Shown: one piece after another, positions 44,608 to 53,452 of the stretch
Layout of the letters: every line of letters starts with the position of its first letter
How positions within the stretch are numbered: position 1 is the first letter of the stretch
From: Frateuria_A sp035944355
GTDB lineage: Bacteria > Pseudomonadota > Gammaproteobacteria > Xanthomonadales > Rhodanobacteraceae
Length of the DNA stretch: 64,000 nt
NCBI RefSeq assembly: GCF_035944355.1
Contig: NZ_DASZBH010000016.1
Coordinates: 1 to 64,000 of the forward strand
Direction of reading: 5' to 3'
Translations under genes and position numbers: made by a program
The notes under the pieces: generated by a model
Databases searched by the model: none
Told to the model about the DNA's origin: nothing
Seen by the model: only the letters and a program-made list of their open reading frames with translations

Positions 44608-46041
44608 ATGACTTCGCTGTTACGTACCGGCGCGCTTGCGAGCGCGCTCGCGCTGGCCGGCTGCATCAACGTCGGCCCGGACTACCACCGCCCGGTGGAG
44701 AAGCCGGTCGCGCTGCAAGGCGTCGACGCCTCACGCCAGTCCAGCGCCGACTTCCAGGCCGACTGGTGGAAGCAGTTCGGCGACCCGACGCTCGACGCCC
44801 TGATCTCGCGCGCGGCAAGGAACGCGCCGGACCTGAAGATCGCGCTGGCCCGCCTCGGCGAAGCGCGCGCCCTGCTCGGCGCCGCGCGCTCCGAACAGTG
44901 GCCCGACATCGAGACCGGCGCGAGCTACACGCGCAGCCGCGGCCAGACGCCGGGCCTGGGCGAGCGGCGCACCACCACGACCGCCTACCAGGCCGGTTTC
45001 GACGCCAGCTGGGAACTGGACCTGTTCGGCGGCGTGCGCCGCGGCGTCGAGGCCGCGCGCGCGGACAGCGACGCGGCGACGGCCTCGCTCCAGGACGCGC
45101 AGGTGACGCTGTTCGCCGAGGTCGCGCGCAACTACTTCGACCTGCGCGGCACGCAGCTGCGGATCGAGGTGGCCGAGCGCGACGTCGGCAACCAGCGCGA
45201 GGCGCTGGAGCTGATCCAGAGCCGCGCCGCGCTCGGTACCGGGTCGGAGCAGGACGTGGCCAGCGCCCGCGCCCGGCTGGCCGGTGTCGAGGCCACGCTG
45301 CCGGTACTGCGCACGCAGGCGCAGGCCGACGGCTTCCGCCTGGCGGTGCTGCTGGGCGAGCGACCCGGCGCGCTGGACGTCGACCTGTCGAGCGCGCATT
45401 TCACGCCGATCGATACCGTGCTCGCCATCGGCGACGCCGATGACGTGCTCAGGCGCCGCCCGGACATCCGCGTCGCCGAACGCGAGCTCGCCGCCGCCAC
45501 CGCGCGCATCGGCGTGGCCAAGGCCGACTGGTTCCCGCACGTCACGCTGGGCGGCTTCCTCGGCTTCCTGGCCGGGCGCAGCAACGACTTCGGCGGCCCG
45601 GCGACGCGCGCCTGGTCGGTCGCGCCCAGCATCCGCTGGTCGGGCCTGAACGTGCAGCGCGTGCGCTCGGGCGTGAAGGCCAGCGAAGCGCGCGCCGACG
45701 CCGCGCTCGCCATCTACCAGCGCACCGTGCTGCGCGCGCTGGAGGACGTGGACAACGCGCTGGTGGGCTACAACCAGCAACGCGAGCGCGTGCAGCACCT
45801 GCTCGACCAGGCCCAGCAAAGCGAGCGGGCGGCGCAACTGGCGAAGATCCGCTACGAGGCCGGCGCGATCGACTATCTGGAACTGCTCGACGCCCAGCGC
45901 ACGCAGCTTTCGGCCGAAGACCAGCTGGCTGAAGCGGAGACCGGCATCAACCTGCGCGCCATCGCTCTGTACAAGGCGCTCGGCGGCGGCTGGCAGGCCT
46001 GCGCCGACGCGCGCTGCGGCGCACTGGCCGCGGCGCGCTGA
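44608..46041 (+). CDS. RND efflux outer-membrane lipoprotein (OprM/NodT family)
   Basis: A 477-residue TolC-fold channel. A lipobox (ALAGC, Cys19) marks lipidation at the outer membrane. The two duplicated halves each end in family phrases: WELDLFGGVRRGVEAARAD in the first and DVLRRRPDIRVAERELAAATARIGVAKADWFPH in the second. ARIRYEAGAIDYLELLDAQR-like text near the end (KIRYEAGAIDYLELLDAQR) is also typical. GAGGAG, partly inside the pump gene, provides the ribosome site. It completes the tripartite pump. Confidence 0.95.
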   Translation: MTSLLRTGALASALALAGCINVGPDYHRPVEKPVALQGVDASRQSSADFQADWWKQFGDPTLDALISRAARNAPDLKIALARLGEARALLGAARSEQWPDIETGASYTRSRGQTPGLGERRTTTTAYQAGFDASWELDLFGGVRRGVEAARADSDAATASLQDAQVTLFAEVARNYFDLRGTQLRIEVAERDVGNQREALELIQSRAALGTGSEQDVASARARLAGVEATLPVLRTQAQADGFRLAVLLGERPGALDVDLSSAHFTPIDTVLAIGDADDVLRRRPDIRVAERELAAATARIGVAKADWFPHVTLGGFLGFLAGRSNDFGGPATRAWSVAPSIRWSGLNVQRVRSGVKASEARADAALAIYQRTVLRALEDVDNALVGYNQQRERVQHLLDQAQQSERAAQLAKIRYEAGAIDYLELLDAQRTQLSAEDQLAEAETGINLRAIALYKALGGGWQACADARCGALAAAR

Positions 46042-46051
46042 CGGCCCGGCG

Positions 46052-46067
46052 GGCGGCGCGAGCCGCC
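46052..46067. terminator. Hairpin after the RND operon
   Basis: GGCGGC/GCCGCC stem with GCGA loop ten bases after the outer-membrane factor stop. GC-rich and without T-run, so of uncertain strength. Confidence 0.4.
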
Positions 46068-46189
46068 GGCCATCGGCTCGTGCCGCTGGTCACGCCGGCG
46101 CGACCGCCTGCCCCATCCCGCGCGACGGCGATGCGCGGCGGACCTAGCCTGCGGCCCTGCCGCACGAGCGGACGCCATCGGGACAAGCC

Positions 46190-47893
46190 ATGCATCGGAT
46201 CCATCTGCTCACCCTGTGGCTGGCAAGCGCCCTGCCGGCGCTCGCCATCGCCCAGGATGCGCCCATGCTGTTCGCGCCGGGAGTGATTTCCGGGCCGCAG
46301 GGCGCGGGCGCCGCCGCGTTCATGCCTGACGGCAACACGGTCTATTTCATGCGCGGTACCGGCCAGGGCGATGGCTTGAACGTGTTCGAAGCGCACCGCA
46401 GCGCGAGCGGTTGGTCGACGCCCCGACCGGCGCCGTTTTCCGGCCACTGGCGCGACCTCGATCCGACGATGGCGCCGGACGGCTCCTACCTGCTGTTCGT
46501 TTCCAACCGGCCGGCGCGCGGCGGTGCGCCGGTCGACATGACTTACGACGGCAAGCGCTATCCCGGCCGCGGCATGAACCTGTGGCGGGTCGACCGCAAG
46601 GGCGACGGCTGGACCGCGCCGGTGCGCCTGCCCGACCTGGTCAACAGCTGCCCGACGACCTTCGCGCCGAGCGTCACCGCCGATGGCGGCCTCTACTACA
46701 TCGGCTGCGACGGCGCGCGCCAGCCCTTGCACCTGATGCATGCGGCCTACCGGCAAGGCCGTTACCTCGCGCCCGAGGTGGTCAAGCTCGCCGACGCGGA
46801 AACGACGATCCGCGATCCGGCCGTCGCGCCCGACGGTTCGTTCCTGGTGGTCAGCCAGAAGCGCGCGCCGAGCCCGGCCTACCGCCTGGCGATCGCCTTC
46901 CGCACGCCGGACGGCTGGACCACGCCGCAGGACCTGGGGGACATCGCCAACCAGGGTACGAGCAACATGAGCAGCCAGCTCGGTCCCGACCATCGCACCC
47001 TGTACTTTTCCAGCGACCGTGCCACCGGCCAGGGCGGCAGCGGCGGCAACGACAACCTGTGGCGGCTCTCGCTCGCGCCGTGGATCGCCGCCGGTCCCGC
47101 GGTGGATGCGCCATGGACGCTGCCCGACGACGCCTCGCCGGCCTTCAGCCGCGACGGGCGCGCGGTGGTGTTCTCACGCGGCCGCGCCGCCACGCGCCGC
47201 GTGTACGTCTCGCAGCGGCAGCGCGCGCTCTGGTCGGCACCGCGACCGGCGCCGTTCTCGGGCCAGGCCTGGATGGACCTGGAGCCGGCGATGGCACCGG
47301 ACGGCTCCTACCTGGTGTTCGTCTCCAACCGGCCGGCGCTGCCGGGCGGCAAAGCGCTCGATGGCGCCTACGAGGGACAGTCCGCGCCCGGCCGCGGCGG
47401 CAACCTGTGGCGCGTGGACCGCACCGCGGACGGCTGGGGCGAGCCGGTCCGCCTGCCCTTGCCGCTGAACGCCGGCACGTCGGTCTATGCGCCGGCCGTG
47501 GCGGCGGACGGCAGCGTGTACTTCATGCAGCCGGACCCGGCGACCGGCCACTTCCGGCTGTGTCGCAGCCGCTTCGCGCACGGCCGTTACCAGGCGCCCG
47601 AGCCGCTGTCCTTCAGCGACGGCCGGGTGGCCGACTACGATCCGGCGATCGCGCCGGACCAGTCCTACATCGTGTTCAGTTCCGACCGGCCGCCCTCGAC
47701 CGCAGGCAGCAGCGCGATCTTCATCGCGTTCGCCCATGACCAGGGCTGGGGCACGCCGATTCCGCTGGGCCCGTCCGGCATCGAGTCGCGCCTGGCACCT
47801 GACCTGTCCGGCCTGTACTTCAGCGGTCCGGACCGGCGCATTCACCGCTTCGCGCTCGCCGCCTGGCTCGAGCAGCACGCCACGGGTCGATGA
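46190..47893 (+). CDS. Secreted PD40 beta-propeller protein, internally duplicated
   Basis: A 567-residue exported protein with a signal peptide (about 1-21). It is built from WD40-like PD40 repeats (TolB type) of the pattern APDGSYLLFVSNRP. The protein is a tandem duplication: the phrase W-S-x-P-R-P-A-P-F-S-G opens at Trp75 and again at Trp348, each followed by APDGSYL and a PGRG-NLWRVDR segment. Two propellers or one large one are possible. No catalytic motif is seen, so binding is the likely role. A two-component system follows 66 bp later and a half-length paralogue lies beyond it. Confidence 0.85.
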   Translation: MHRIHLLTLWLASALPALAIAQDAPMLFAPGVISGPQGAGAAAFMPDGNTVYFMRGTGQGDGLNVFEAHRSASGWSTPRPAPFSGHWRDLDPTMAPDGSYLLFVSNRPARGGAPVDMTYDGKRYPGRGMNLWRVDRKGDGWTAPVRLPDLVNSCPTTFAPSVTADGGLYYIGCDGARQPLHLMHAAYRQGRYLAPEVVKLADAETTIRDPAVAPDGSFLVVSQKRAPSPAYRLAIAFRTPDGWTTPQDLGDIANQGTSNMSSQLGPDHRTLYFSSDRATGQGGSGGNDNLWRLSLAPWIAAGPAVDAPWTLPDDASPAFSRDGRAVVFSRGRAATRRVYVSQRQRALWSAPRPAPFSGQAWMDLEPAMAPDGSYLVFVSNRPALPGGKALDGAYEGQSAPGRGGNLWRVDRTADGWGEPVRLPLPLNAGTSVYAPAVAADGSVYFMQPDPATGHFRLCRSRFAHGRYQAPEPLSFSDGRVADYDPAIAPDQSYIVFSSDRPPSTAGSSAIFIAFAHDQGWGTPIPLGPSGIESRLAPDLSGLYFSGPDRRIHRFALAAWLEQHATGR

Positions 47894-47959
47894 GGCATCT
47901 TTTCCCGGCCGCCGGCAGCCTGCACACTGCAAGGCCCTGGCCTGCGCGGGAGCGCTGCG

Positions 47960-49069
47960 ATGGAACCTGTCCGCGGAGGCTTTGCGCCCGCGCAACCCAC
48001 GACGCGGCTCGGGCGCCAGGCGCTGGCGTTCGTCTTCTGGACCTTGCTGGCGCTCTCCTACACGCTCAGCGCCGGCCTGTCGTCGATCAGCGAGGGGCAT
48101 CCGCCCGGCTGGGCGCGCGTGCTGGTGTGGAACCTGTCCAACTTCTGGCTGTGGATGGCGCTGGTGCCGCTGGTGGCCTGGCTCGGACGGCGCGGCGCGG
48201 ACGGCGGCTGGCGCCGCTTCTGCGCGGTGCACGTGCCGGCGGGGTTGGTGGTGGCGTTGCTGCACATGCTGGTGCAGCTGTCCCTGTTCTGGTTCGTGTG
48301 CGGCCCCGGGCGCATGCCGGTGCACACGCTGGGCAGCTACGTCGCCATGGAGTTCGCCTACAGCTACCACCTGGCGGTGCTCACCTACTGGATCATCCTG
48401 GTGGTGCTGCGCGGCCTGGAATCGCGACGGCGGCTGCGCGACGAACAGCTGCGCAGCGCGCAGTTGCAGACCCAGCTGGCGCAGGCGCAACTGCAGGCGC
48501 TGCGCATGCAGCTGCAACCGCATTTCCTGTTCAACACGCTCAACGCCATTTCGGCGCTGGCGCTGGCCGATCCGCTGCAGGCGCGGCTGATGATCGCGCG
48601 GCTGAGCGACCTGCTGCGCCTGACGCTGGAGGAGCGCCACGCCGCCGAGATCCCGCTGGCGCGGGAGATGGAATTCCTGCGTTGCTACCTGGAGATCCAG
48701 CAGGTGCGCTTCCAGGACCGGCTGGACACGCGGCTGGACGTGGCGCAGGACACGCTGCGCGCGGCGGTGCCCAGCATGATCCTGCAGCCGCTGGTGGAGA
48801 ACGCGCTGCGCCATGGCCTGCTGGCCAAGCCCGAGCCGGGCACCCTGCATATCGCCAGCCGCCGCGACGGCGACCTGCTGCACCTGCGCATCGACGACGA
48901 CGGCCTGGGCCTGCCGCCGGACGGACCGCTCGAGGGCCTGGGCCTGGGCAACACGCGGGCGCGGCTGGCCGTGCTGTTCGGCGCGGCGGCCAGCCTGGAA
49001 CTCAACCGCAGGGCCGAGGGCGGCACGCGGGTGGAACTGCGCCTGCCCTTCCGCGAGCACGCGGCATGA
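47960..49069 (+). CDS. LytS-type sensor histidine kinase
   Basis: A 369-residue membrane histidine kinase of the His_kinase (LytS/YehU-like) family. Four hydrophobic segments lie in residues 25-160 with only short loops outside, so no large periplasmic sensor domain. A coiled-coil linker precedes the catalytic part: H188 in LQPHFLFNTLN, N-box ILQPLVENALRHG, G-box GLGLGNTRARLAVLFG. GGGAG precedes the ATG at 47960. It overlaps the LytTR regulator gene by four bases. PD40 genes on both sides suggest that it senses, or controls, those proteins. Confidence 0.92.
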   Translation: MEPVRGGFAPAQPTTRLGRQALAFVFWTLLALSYTLSAGLSSISEGHPPGWARVLVWNLSNFWLWMALVPLVAWLGRRGADGGWRRFCAVHVPAGLVVALLHMLVQLSLFWFVCGPGRMPVHTLGSYVAMEFAYSYHLAVLTYWIILVVLRGLESRRRLRDEQLRSAQLQTQLAQAQLQALRMQLQPHFLFNTLNAISALALADPLQARLMIARLSDLLRLTLEERHAAEIPLAREMEFLRCYLEIQQVRFQDRLDTRLDVAQDTLRAAVPSMILQPLVENALRHGLLAKPEPGTLHIASRRDGDLLHLRIDDDGLGLPPDGPLEGLGLGNTRARLAVLFGAAASLELNRRAEGGTRVELRLPFREHAA

Positions 49070-49818
49070 ATACCGGACCGATCCGCACCCTGCTGGTCGA
49101 CGACGAAGTGCTGGCCCGCCTGGCGCTGCGCCAGGCGCTGGCGGCGCACGCGGACTTCGAGATCGTCGGCGAATGCGGCAACGCCGCCGAGGCGATGCAG
49201 GCGGTGGCCGCGCTCGCGCCGGATCTCCTGTTCCTGGACATCCGCATGCCGGGCCTGGACGGCTTCCGGCTGCTGCACCAGCTCAGGCCCGACACGCTGC
49301 CGATGGTGGTGTTCGCCACCGCCTACGGCCAGCACGCGCTGCGGGCGTTCGACGCCAACGCGCTGGACTACGTCCTGAAGCCCCTCGACCAGGCGCGTTT
49401 CGACCAGGCCCTGGCGCGCGTGCGCCGGCACTGGCGCGGACTGCACGCGCGCACACCGGCCGGCATCTCGCCGGCGACGGGCGGGCCGGTGCAGCGGCTG
49501 AGCGTGCGCGTGGGCGAGCATATCCGCGTGATCGCGGTGGAAACCATCGACTGGATCGAAGCCGACGGCAACTACGTGCACATCCACGTGGGCAAGCAGG
49601 CCTACCTGCACCGCGAGACGCTGCGGGGCCTGCTCGCCGCGCTCGATCCCGGCCGCTTCCTGCGCATCCACCGCGGCACGCTGGTGAACGTCGAACGCAT
49701 CCGCGAGATCCACCCGCTGTTCCAGGGCAACGCGGAGGTGGTGCTGCACGATGGCACGCGGCTGAACCTGAGCCGGCGCTTCCGCCTGCACGCCCGGCGC
49801 GCGCTCGGCATGGCCTAA
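49066..49818 (+). CDS. LytTR family response regulator
   Basis: A 250-residue regulator. The receiver domain (1-120) has the acidic LLVDDE, phospho-acceptor Asp58 in LFLDIRMPG, and Lys105 in YVLKPLD. A LytTR DNA-binding domain follows (about 147-248: VIAVETIDWIEADGNYVHIHVG, FLRIHRGTLVNVERI). The ATG overlaps the kinase stop (ATGA), so kinase and regulator are made together. LytTR proteins bind pairs of short direct repeats; I could not find an obvious pair upstream of the flanking PD40 genes. Confidence 0.93.
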   Translation: MNTGPIRTLLVDDEVLARLALRQALAAHADFEIVGECGNAAEAMQAVAALAPDLLFLDIRMPGLDGFRLLHQLRPDTLPMVVFATAYGQHALRAFDANALDYVLKPLDQARFDQALARVRRHWRGLHARTPAGISPATGGPVQRLSVRVGEHIRVIAVETIDWIEADGNYVHIHVGKQAYLHRETLRGLLAALDPGRFLRIHRGTLVNVERIREIHPLFQGNAEVVLHDGTRLNLSRRFRLHARRALGMA

Positions 49819-49935
49819 ACGCCCTGGCCGGCGCAGGACGGCCGCCGGGCCCGCCGTGGCGACCGCTCGTCACAAACCGGCGGCGGCCGGGGCGAAGGCC
49901 AAGCACGCTGGCCGCTCCCTCCGCGAGAACTGCGC

Positions 49936-50907
49936 ATGCGACTGCCCCGCTCCGCCTGGGCCCTGGCCCTTGCCCTGGCCTGTGCCACCTGCTCCGCCGC
50001 CGAACTGGTCGGCGCCGGCGTGATCTCCACCGGCCTGCAGGAAACCTCCGCCGCGGTCTCGCCGGACGGCGCCACGCTGTTCTTCATGCGCTCGGACTTC
50101 GCCGAGAAGGACGACACCATCCTGGTCTCGCACCTCGAAGGAGGCCACTGGTCGAGGCCCGAGGTCGCCCCGTTCTCCGGTCGCTGGCACGATTCGGAGC
50201 CGGCCTACGCGCCGGACGGCAGGCGCCTCTACTTCGTATCCAACCGTCCGCTGCGCGCGGGCGGCCCGGCGCTGGAGGTCGAGCAGTCCGGCCAGCGCTT
50301 CGCCGGCACCAACCTCTGGTACGTGGAGCGCCGGGCGGACGGTCGCTGGAGCGAGCCGGTGCACGTCGATGGCGCGCTCAACGACGGCGCGCAGCTGTAC
50401 AACCCCTCGATCGCGGCCAACGGCGACATCTATTTCTCCGCCCATCGGCCGGACTCGGGCCGGCTCTATCAGATCTATGTGGCGCGGCGCACCGCCCAAG
50501 GCTATGCGGCGCCCGAGCGCGTGGACCTGGGCGACGCCTCGCGCAACCGCATGGATCCCTGCATCGACCCGCAGCAGCGCTTCCTGCTGTTCGCCGGCAA
50601 CGAGGGCGACGCGCTGGGCAGCGCGGACATCTACATAGCCTTCCGCCAGGGCGACGGCCGCTGGGGCAAGCCCGAGCACCTGGGCGGCGAGGTCAACACC
50701 GCCAGCCTGGAGAACGCGCCTTCGCTCGGGCCGCATTTCGGCGAACTCTACGTGTCGAGCAACCGCGAGGAAGCACCGCGCCTTCCCAAGCCGCGCGACG
50801 ATTCCGGTTCGCTGCAACGGCGGCTGGAAGGGCCGCTCAACGGCTCGCGCAACCTCTGGCGTTTCGACATCGCCGACGTGCTGCGCGAGCACGGGATCGG
50901 GCGCTGA
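49936..50907 (+). CDS. Secreted PD40 beta-propeller protein, single-length paralogue
   Basis: A 323-residue exported protein with a signal peptide (about 1-22, ending CSA). It carries the same repeat grammar as the 46190 gene: W72 opens W-S-R-P-E-V-A-P-F-S-G, then YAPDGRRLYFVSNRP and NLWYVERRADGRWSEPV. It corresponds to roughly half of that duplicated protein. It lies 117 bp behind the LytTR gene on the same strand. The role is unknown; a periplasmic binding or scaffolding protein is the natural guess. Confidence 0.83.
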   Translation: MRLPRSAWALALALACATCSAAELVGAGVISTGLQETSAAVSPDGATLFFMRSDFAEKDDTILVSHLEGGHWSRPEVAPFSGRWHDSEPAYAPDGRRLYFVSNRPLRAGGPALEVEQSGQRFAGTNLWYVERRADGRWSEPVHVDGALNDGAQLYNPSIAANGDIYFSAHRPDSGRLYQIYVARRTAQGYAAPERVDLGDASRNRMDPCIDPQQRFLLFAGNEGDALGSADIYIAFRQGDGRWGKPEHLGGEVNTASLENAPSLGPHFGELYVSSNREEAPRLPKPRDDSGSLQRRLEGPLNGSRNLWRFDIADVLREHGIGR

Positions 50908-50926
50908 CCCCGCACGTCCGGTCCGC

Positions 50927-52066
50927 CTAGCGCTGCGCCATCACCGCGAACCAGCGCCAGCCGCGCACGCGTTCGGCGACCAGCTTGCAGCTGGTCAGCA
51001 TCGGCACCGCCAGCAGCGCGCCGGGGATGCCCCACAGCCAGCCCCACACCAGCAGCCAGATCAGGATCGCGATCGGCGACAGGCGCATGCGGTGGCCCTG
51101 GATCATCGGCGTGATCAGGTTGCCCTCGATCGCGGTCATGCCGGCGAAGGTCAGCGCCGGCAGCAGCGCCGTACCGATCTCGTGGGCATTGATCAGGCCC
51201 ACCAGCGCCAGCACGATCGTGGTGACGATGGCGCCCACGTAGGGGATGAAGTTGGCCATCATCGCCACCGCGCCCCACAGCAGCGGATCGGGTACGTGGT
51301 AGAGCCACAGCATCAGCGTGGTCAGGGCGCCGAGGGTCGCGTTGATAAGCAACGCAGTGAGCAGGTAGCGCGAGACTTCGACCTGGATGCTGCGCACGAT
51401 CTCCACCGCGTGGCGCTTGTAGGCGAAGCTCGGCGAGATCTCCACCAGCCGGCGCAGCAGCGAGTCGCCGTAGATCAGGAAGAAGAACACCAGCAGCACC
51501 ACCGTGAGCACCGCGGCCAGCACCTTGGGTGCGGTGGAGACCACGTCCCAGGCGGAGATCGCCACCGCGGTCGGCTGCGTCGGCGTGGCCCGCACCGGTT
51601 CGCCGACCAGGCTCTGCGTGGCGCGGTTGGCCGCCTCCAGCGGCTTGGTCACGCTGCGCAGCTTGGGCACGAAGCTCTTGATCGCCGCCGGTGCGCCGTG
51701 GAACCAGCCCAGCGCCGGCTGCGTCAGCGCGCCGATGCCTGCGCCCAGTCCGGTCAGCAGGGCGAGCATCAGCACGCTGGCGGTCAGCCAGCGCGGCAGC
51801 CGATGGCGCGCGCCGGCGGCCACGATCGGATTGAGCGCCAGCCCGATGAACGCGGCCAGCACCAGCGGGATCAGCAGCACGCGCGTGATCGTGACGGTGT
51901 AGAGCAGCGCCAGCACCAGCAAGGCGTTGAGCACGAAGCGCACCGCCAGCAGGTGGCGCCGCAACGCGCGTGCCGCGCGCAGCGGCGGCGGCGGCGTGGC
52001 CGGCAGCACGGCCGCGGGCGCCACGTCGACCGCAGCCGGCGTGACGTCGGGATCGGGCAGGTTCAT
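50927..52066 (-). CDS. AI-2E family transporter
   Basis: A 379-residue inner-membrane protein of the AI-2E/YdiK-PerM family. A Pro/Ala-rich cytoplasmic N-terminus (1-32) precedes about eight membrane helices. Family marks are the helix around VTITRVLLIPLVLAAFIGLALNPIV, the region IQVEVSRYLLTALLINATLG, and the C-terminal FAGMTAIEGNLITPMIQGHRMRLSP. Despite the name, substrates differ (autoinducer-2 export, Na/H antiport), so the transported molecule is open. It is the last gene of a four-gene unit and overlaps the preceding gene by four bases. Confidence 0.9.
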   Translation of the reverse strand: MNLPDPDVTPAAVDVAPAAVLPATPPPPLRAARALRRHLLAVRFVLNALLVLALLYTVTITRVLLIPLVLAAFIGLALNPIVAAGARHRLPRWLTASVLMLALLTGLGAGIGALTQPALGWFHGAPAAIKSFVPKLRSVTKPLEAANRATQSLVGEPVRATPTQPTAVAISAWDVVSTAPKVLAAVLTVVLLVFFFLIYGDSLLRRLVEISPSFAYKRHAVEIVRSIQVEVSRYLLTALLINATLGALTTLMLWLYHVPDPLLWGAVAMMANFIPYVGAIVTTIVLALVGLINAHEIGTALLPALTFAGMTAIEGNLITPMIQGHRMRLSPIAILIWLLVWGWLWGIPGALLAVPMLTSCKLVAERVRGWRWFAVMAQR

Positions 52067-52344
52067 GCGTCCTCGGTGGTGGCGTGCGCCAGGAAGCCCG
52101 CACCCAGGGCGGTCAGTTCGCTCATCACGCCGCCGATCAGCCCGCTCATGCCCGGCAGGCGCATCGGATGCACGTCCATGCGGCCCATCACCAGGCCGGC
52201 ACCGGCGGCGACACCCAGGACGACGAGCGGATGCCGCTCGCCGCGCGCGAGCAGGGCCGAGGCCGGCACGGCGACCGCGCGGCGCGCCTCGCTCATACGT
52301 TGTTGCGCGGACCGTACCCGCGCGTGCTGGCCGAACATGCTCAT
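52063..52344 (-). CDS. Small membrane protein in YqjK position
   Basis: A 93-residue protein. Basic residues 1-35 precede one hydrophobic stretch (about 39-55, HPLVVLGVAAGAGLVMG) and a second weaker one (LIGGVMSELTALGAGFLA). It overlaps the genes on both sides by four bases (ATGA on each side), so it is certainly translated with them. In E. coli the order is yqjD-yqjE-yqjK; this gene takes the yqjK place, but sequence likeness to YqjK is weak. Function unknown. Confidence 0.75.
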   Translation of the reverse strand: MSMFGQHARVRSAQQRMSEARRAVAVPASALLARGERHPLVVLGVAAGAGLVMGRMDVHPMRLPGMSGLIGGVMSELTALGAGFLAHATTEDA

Positions 52345-52793
52345 GCCGCGTCCTCCCGTTCCACCCGGCGCCGGGCCCGTGCCCGCGTCGCGCGCATCAT
52401 CGCACTCCATTCGGTGCGCGTGGCGGGCAGGGTCATCCAGTGCATGCAGCGGCGGAAGAACATGATCGCTACCAGCAGGAACACCAGTTGCAGCGCGGCC
52501 AGCGTCAGCAGGGCCCAGACCCAGGAAGCGAACCACTTGGCCAGCAGCACGCCGACCAGCGCCAGCAGGGTCAGGCCCAGGCCCACGCCGGCGATGGTGG
52601 CGGCCAGGCCCGCCAGCAGCATCCAGGAGATCGCGCTGCGCGCCAGGCCGATTTCGGCCGACAGCAATTCCAGCTGCGCGCCGAACAGTTCCTTGATGGC
52701 GACGCCGAGCTGGCTCAGCTCGGCGAGCACGCCCGTGTGCGGCGGCGGCGTCCCGGCGCCACCCTCGGGGTCGGATTGTTCGGCCTCAGGCAT
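52341..52793 (-). CDS. YqjE-like phage-holin-family membrane protein
   Basis: A protein of about 150 residues with an acidic Pro/Gly-rich N-terminus, an amphipathic helix (ELSQLGVAIKELFGAQLELLSAEIGLAR, residues roughly 26-54) and two strong membrane helices (about 55-82 and 87-112). This matches the holin 3 superfamily fold of E. coli YqjE. There is no phage context, so lysis is not implied. An ATG at 52793 or a GTG at 52802 could be the start. It sits between the DUF883 gene and a YqjK-like gene. Confidence 0.78.
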   Translation of the reverse strand: MPEAEQSDPEGGAGTPPPHTGVLAELSQLGVAIKELFGAQLELLSAEIGLARSAISWMLLAGLAATIAGVGLGLTLLALVGVLLAKWFASWVWALLTLAALQLVFLLVAIMFFRRCMHWMTLPATRTEWSAMMRATRARARRRVEREDAA

Positions 52794-52817
52794 CCCTGGC
52801 ACCCGTCAGCGAAAGGA

Positions 52818-53264
52818 TCAGCGGCGCAGGATACGCCCCAGCAACCAGCCTGCGCCCACGGCGATGGCGATCGACTGAAGTGGCTTCTCGCGCACGTAGG
52901 CGCGCGCCTGCGTCATCCAGGCGTCGGCCTTGTCCATGGTTTCATCGCGCAGTTCACGGCCGCGATCGGCCAGGTCCGCGGCCTTGTCGTTGGCACGGTG
53001 CGCCGCGCCGGCGGCCTTGTCGGTGGCGTGATGTACGCCGGCTTCGACCTTGTCGGCGGTGTCGTTGACCACCTGCTTGGTGCGCGCCACCGCCTCGGAG
53101 GTGGCGTGCTTGACACGCTCCGCGCTCTGGTCGATACGGTCATTTGCCTTGGACTGGCCGCCGGCCACATCGGCCATTCGCGCGTTGGCCATCGCCGGGT
53201 TCGATACCGCCGGATTCAAGCCGTTGTCACGCGGGTTGGATGAACTGTGGGTGGAGTTGGTCAT
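52818..53264 (-). CDS. DUF883 (YqjD/ElaB-like) protein
   Basis: A 148-residue protein, mostly a long charged helix with heptad-like Ala/Lys/Asp repeats (residues 35-120). It ends with the DUF883 signature REKPLQSIAIAVGAGWLLG and a basic RILRR tail, which is a C-terminal membrane anchor. E. coli YqjD and ElaB of this family bind ribosomes at the inner membrane in stationary phase. GGGAG precedes the ATG at 53264. It heads the unit with the YqjE-like, YqjK-like and AI-2E transporter genes. Confidence 0.85.
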   Translation of the reverse strand: MTNSTHSSSNPRDNGLNPAVSNPAMANARMADVAGGQSKANDRIDQSAERVKHATSEAVARTKQVVNDTADKVEAGVHHATDKAAGAAHRANDKAADLADRGRELRDETMDKADAWMTQARAYVREKPLQSIAIAVGAGWLLGRILRR

Positions 53265-53296
53265 GGCGTTCTCCCGGTGTTAGGTGACGCCGCCGC

Positions 53297-53452
53297 TCAA
53301 CTGGCGCGGCGGAAGAAGGCGATGATCGCCAGGATCAGGAAAATGATGAACAGGATCTTCGCGATGCCGGCGGCAGCGCCTGCGATGCCGCCGAAACCGA
53401 GGATGGCAGCGATGATGGCGATGACCAGAAAGACGATGGCGTAGTGCAGCAT
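53297..53452 (-). CDS. DUF1328 small membrane protein
   Basis: A 51-residue protein consisting of two hydrophobic helices joined by GFGGIAGAAAGIAKI, the DUF1328 (YtjA-like) pattern, with FFRRAS at the end. Such proteins are often induced by envelope or osmotic stress, but no function is proved. The ATG at 53452 has GAGGAAG upstream; an open frame further upstream is not coding-like. It lies 32 bp before the DUF883 gene's stop-side partner set, in the same direction and upstream of none of them in sequence order; all appear to be envelope-stress type genes. Confidence 0.82.
   Translation of the reverse strand: MLHYAIVFLVIAIIAAILGFGGIAGAAAGIAKILFIIFLILAIIAFFRRAS

Noticed and set aside
52341..52793. 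Prophage lysis gene (holin family)
   Set aside because: The neighbours are DUF883 and AI-2E transporter genes as in the yqj operon; no other phage gene is present.
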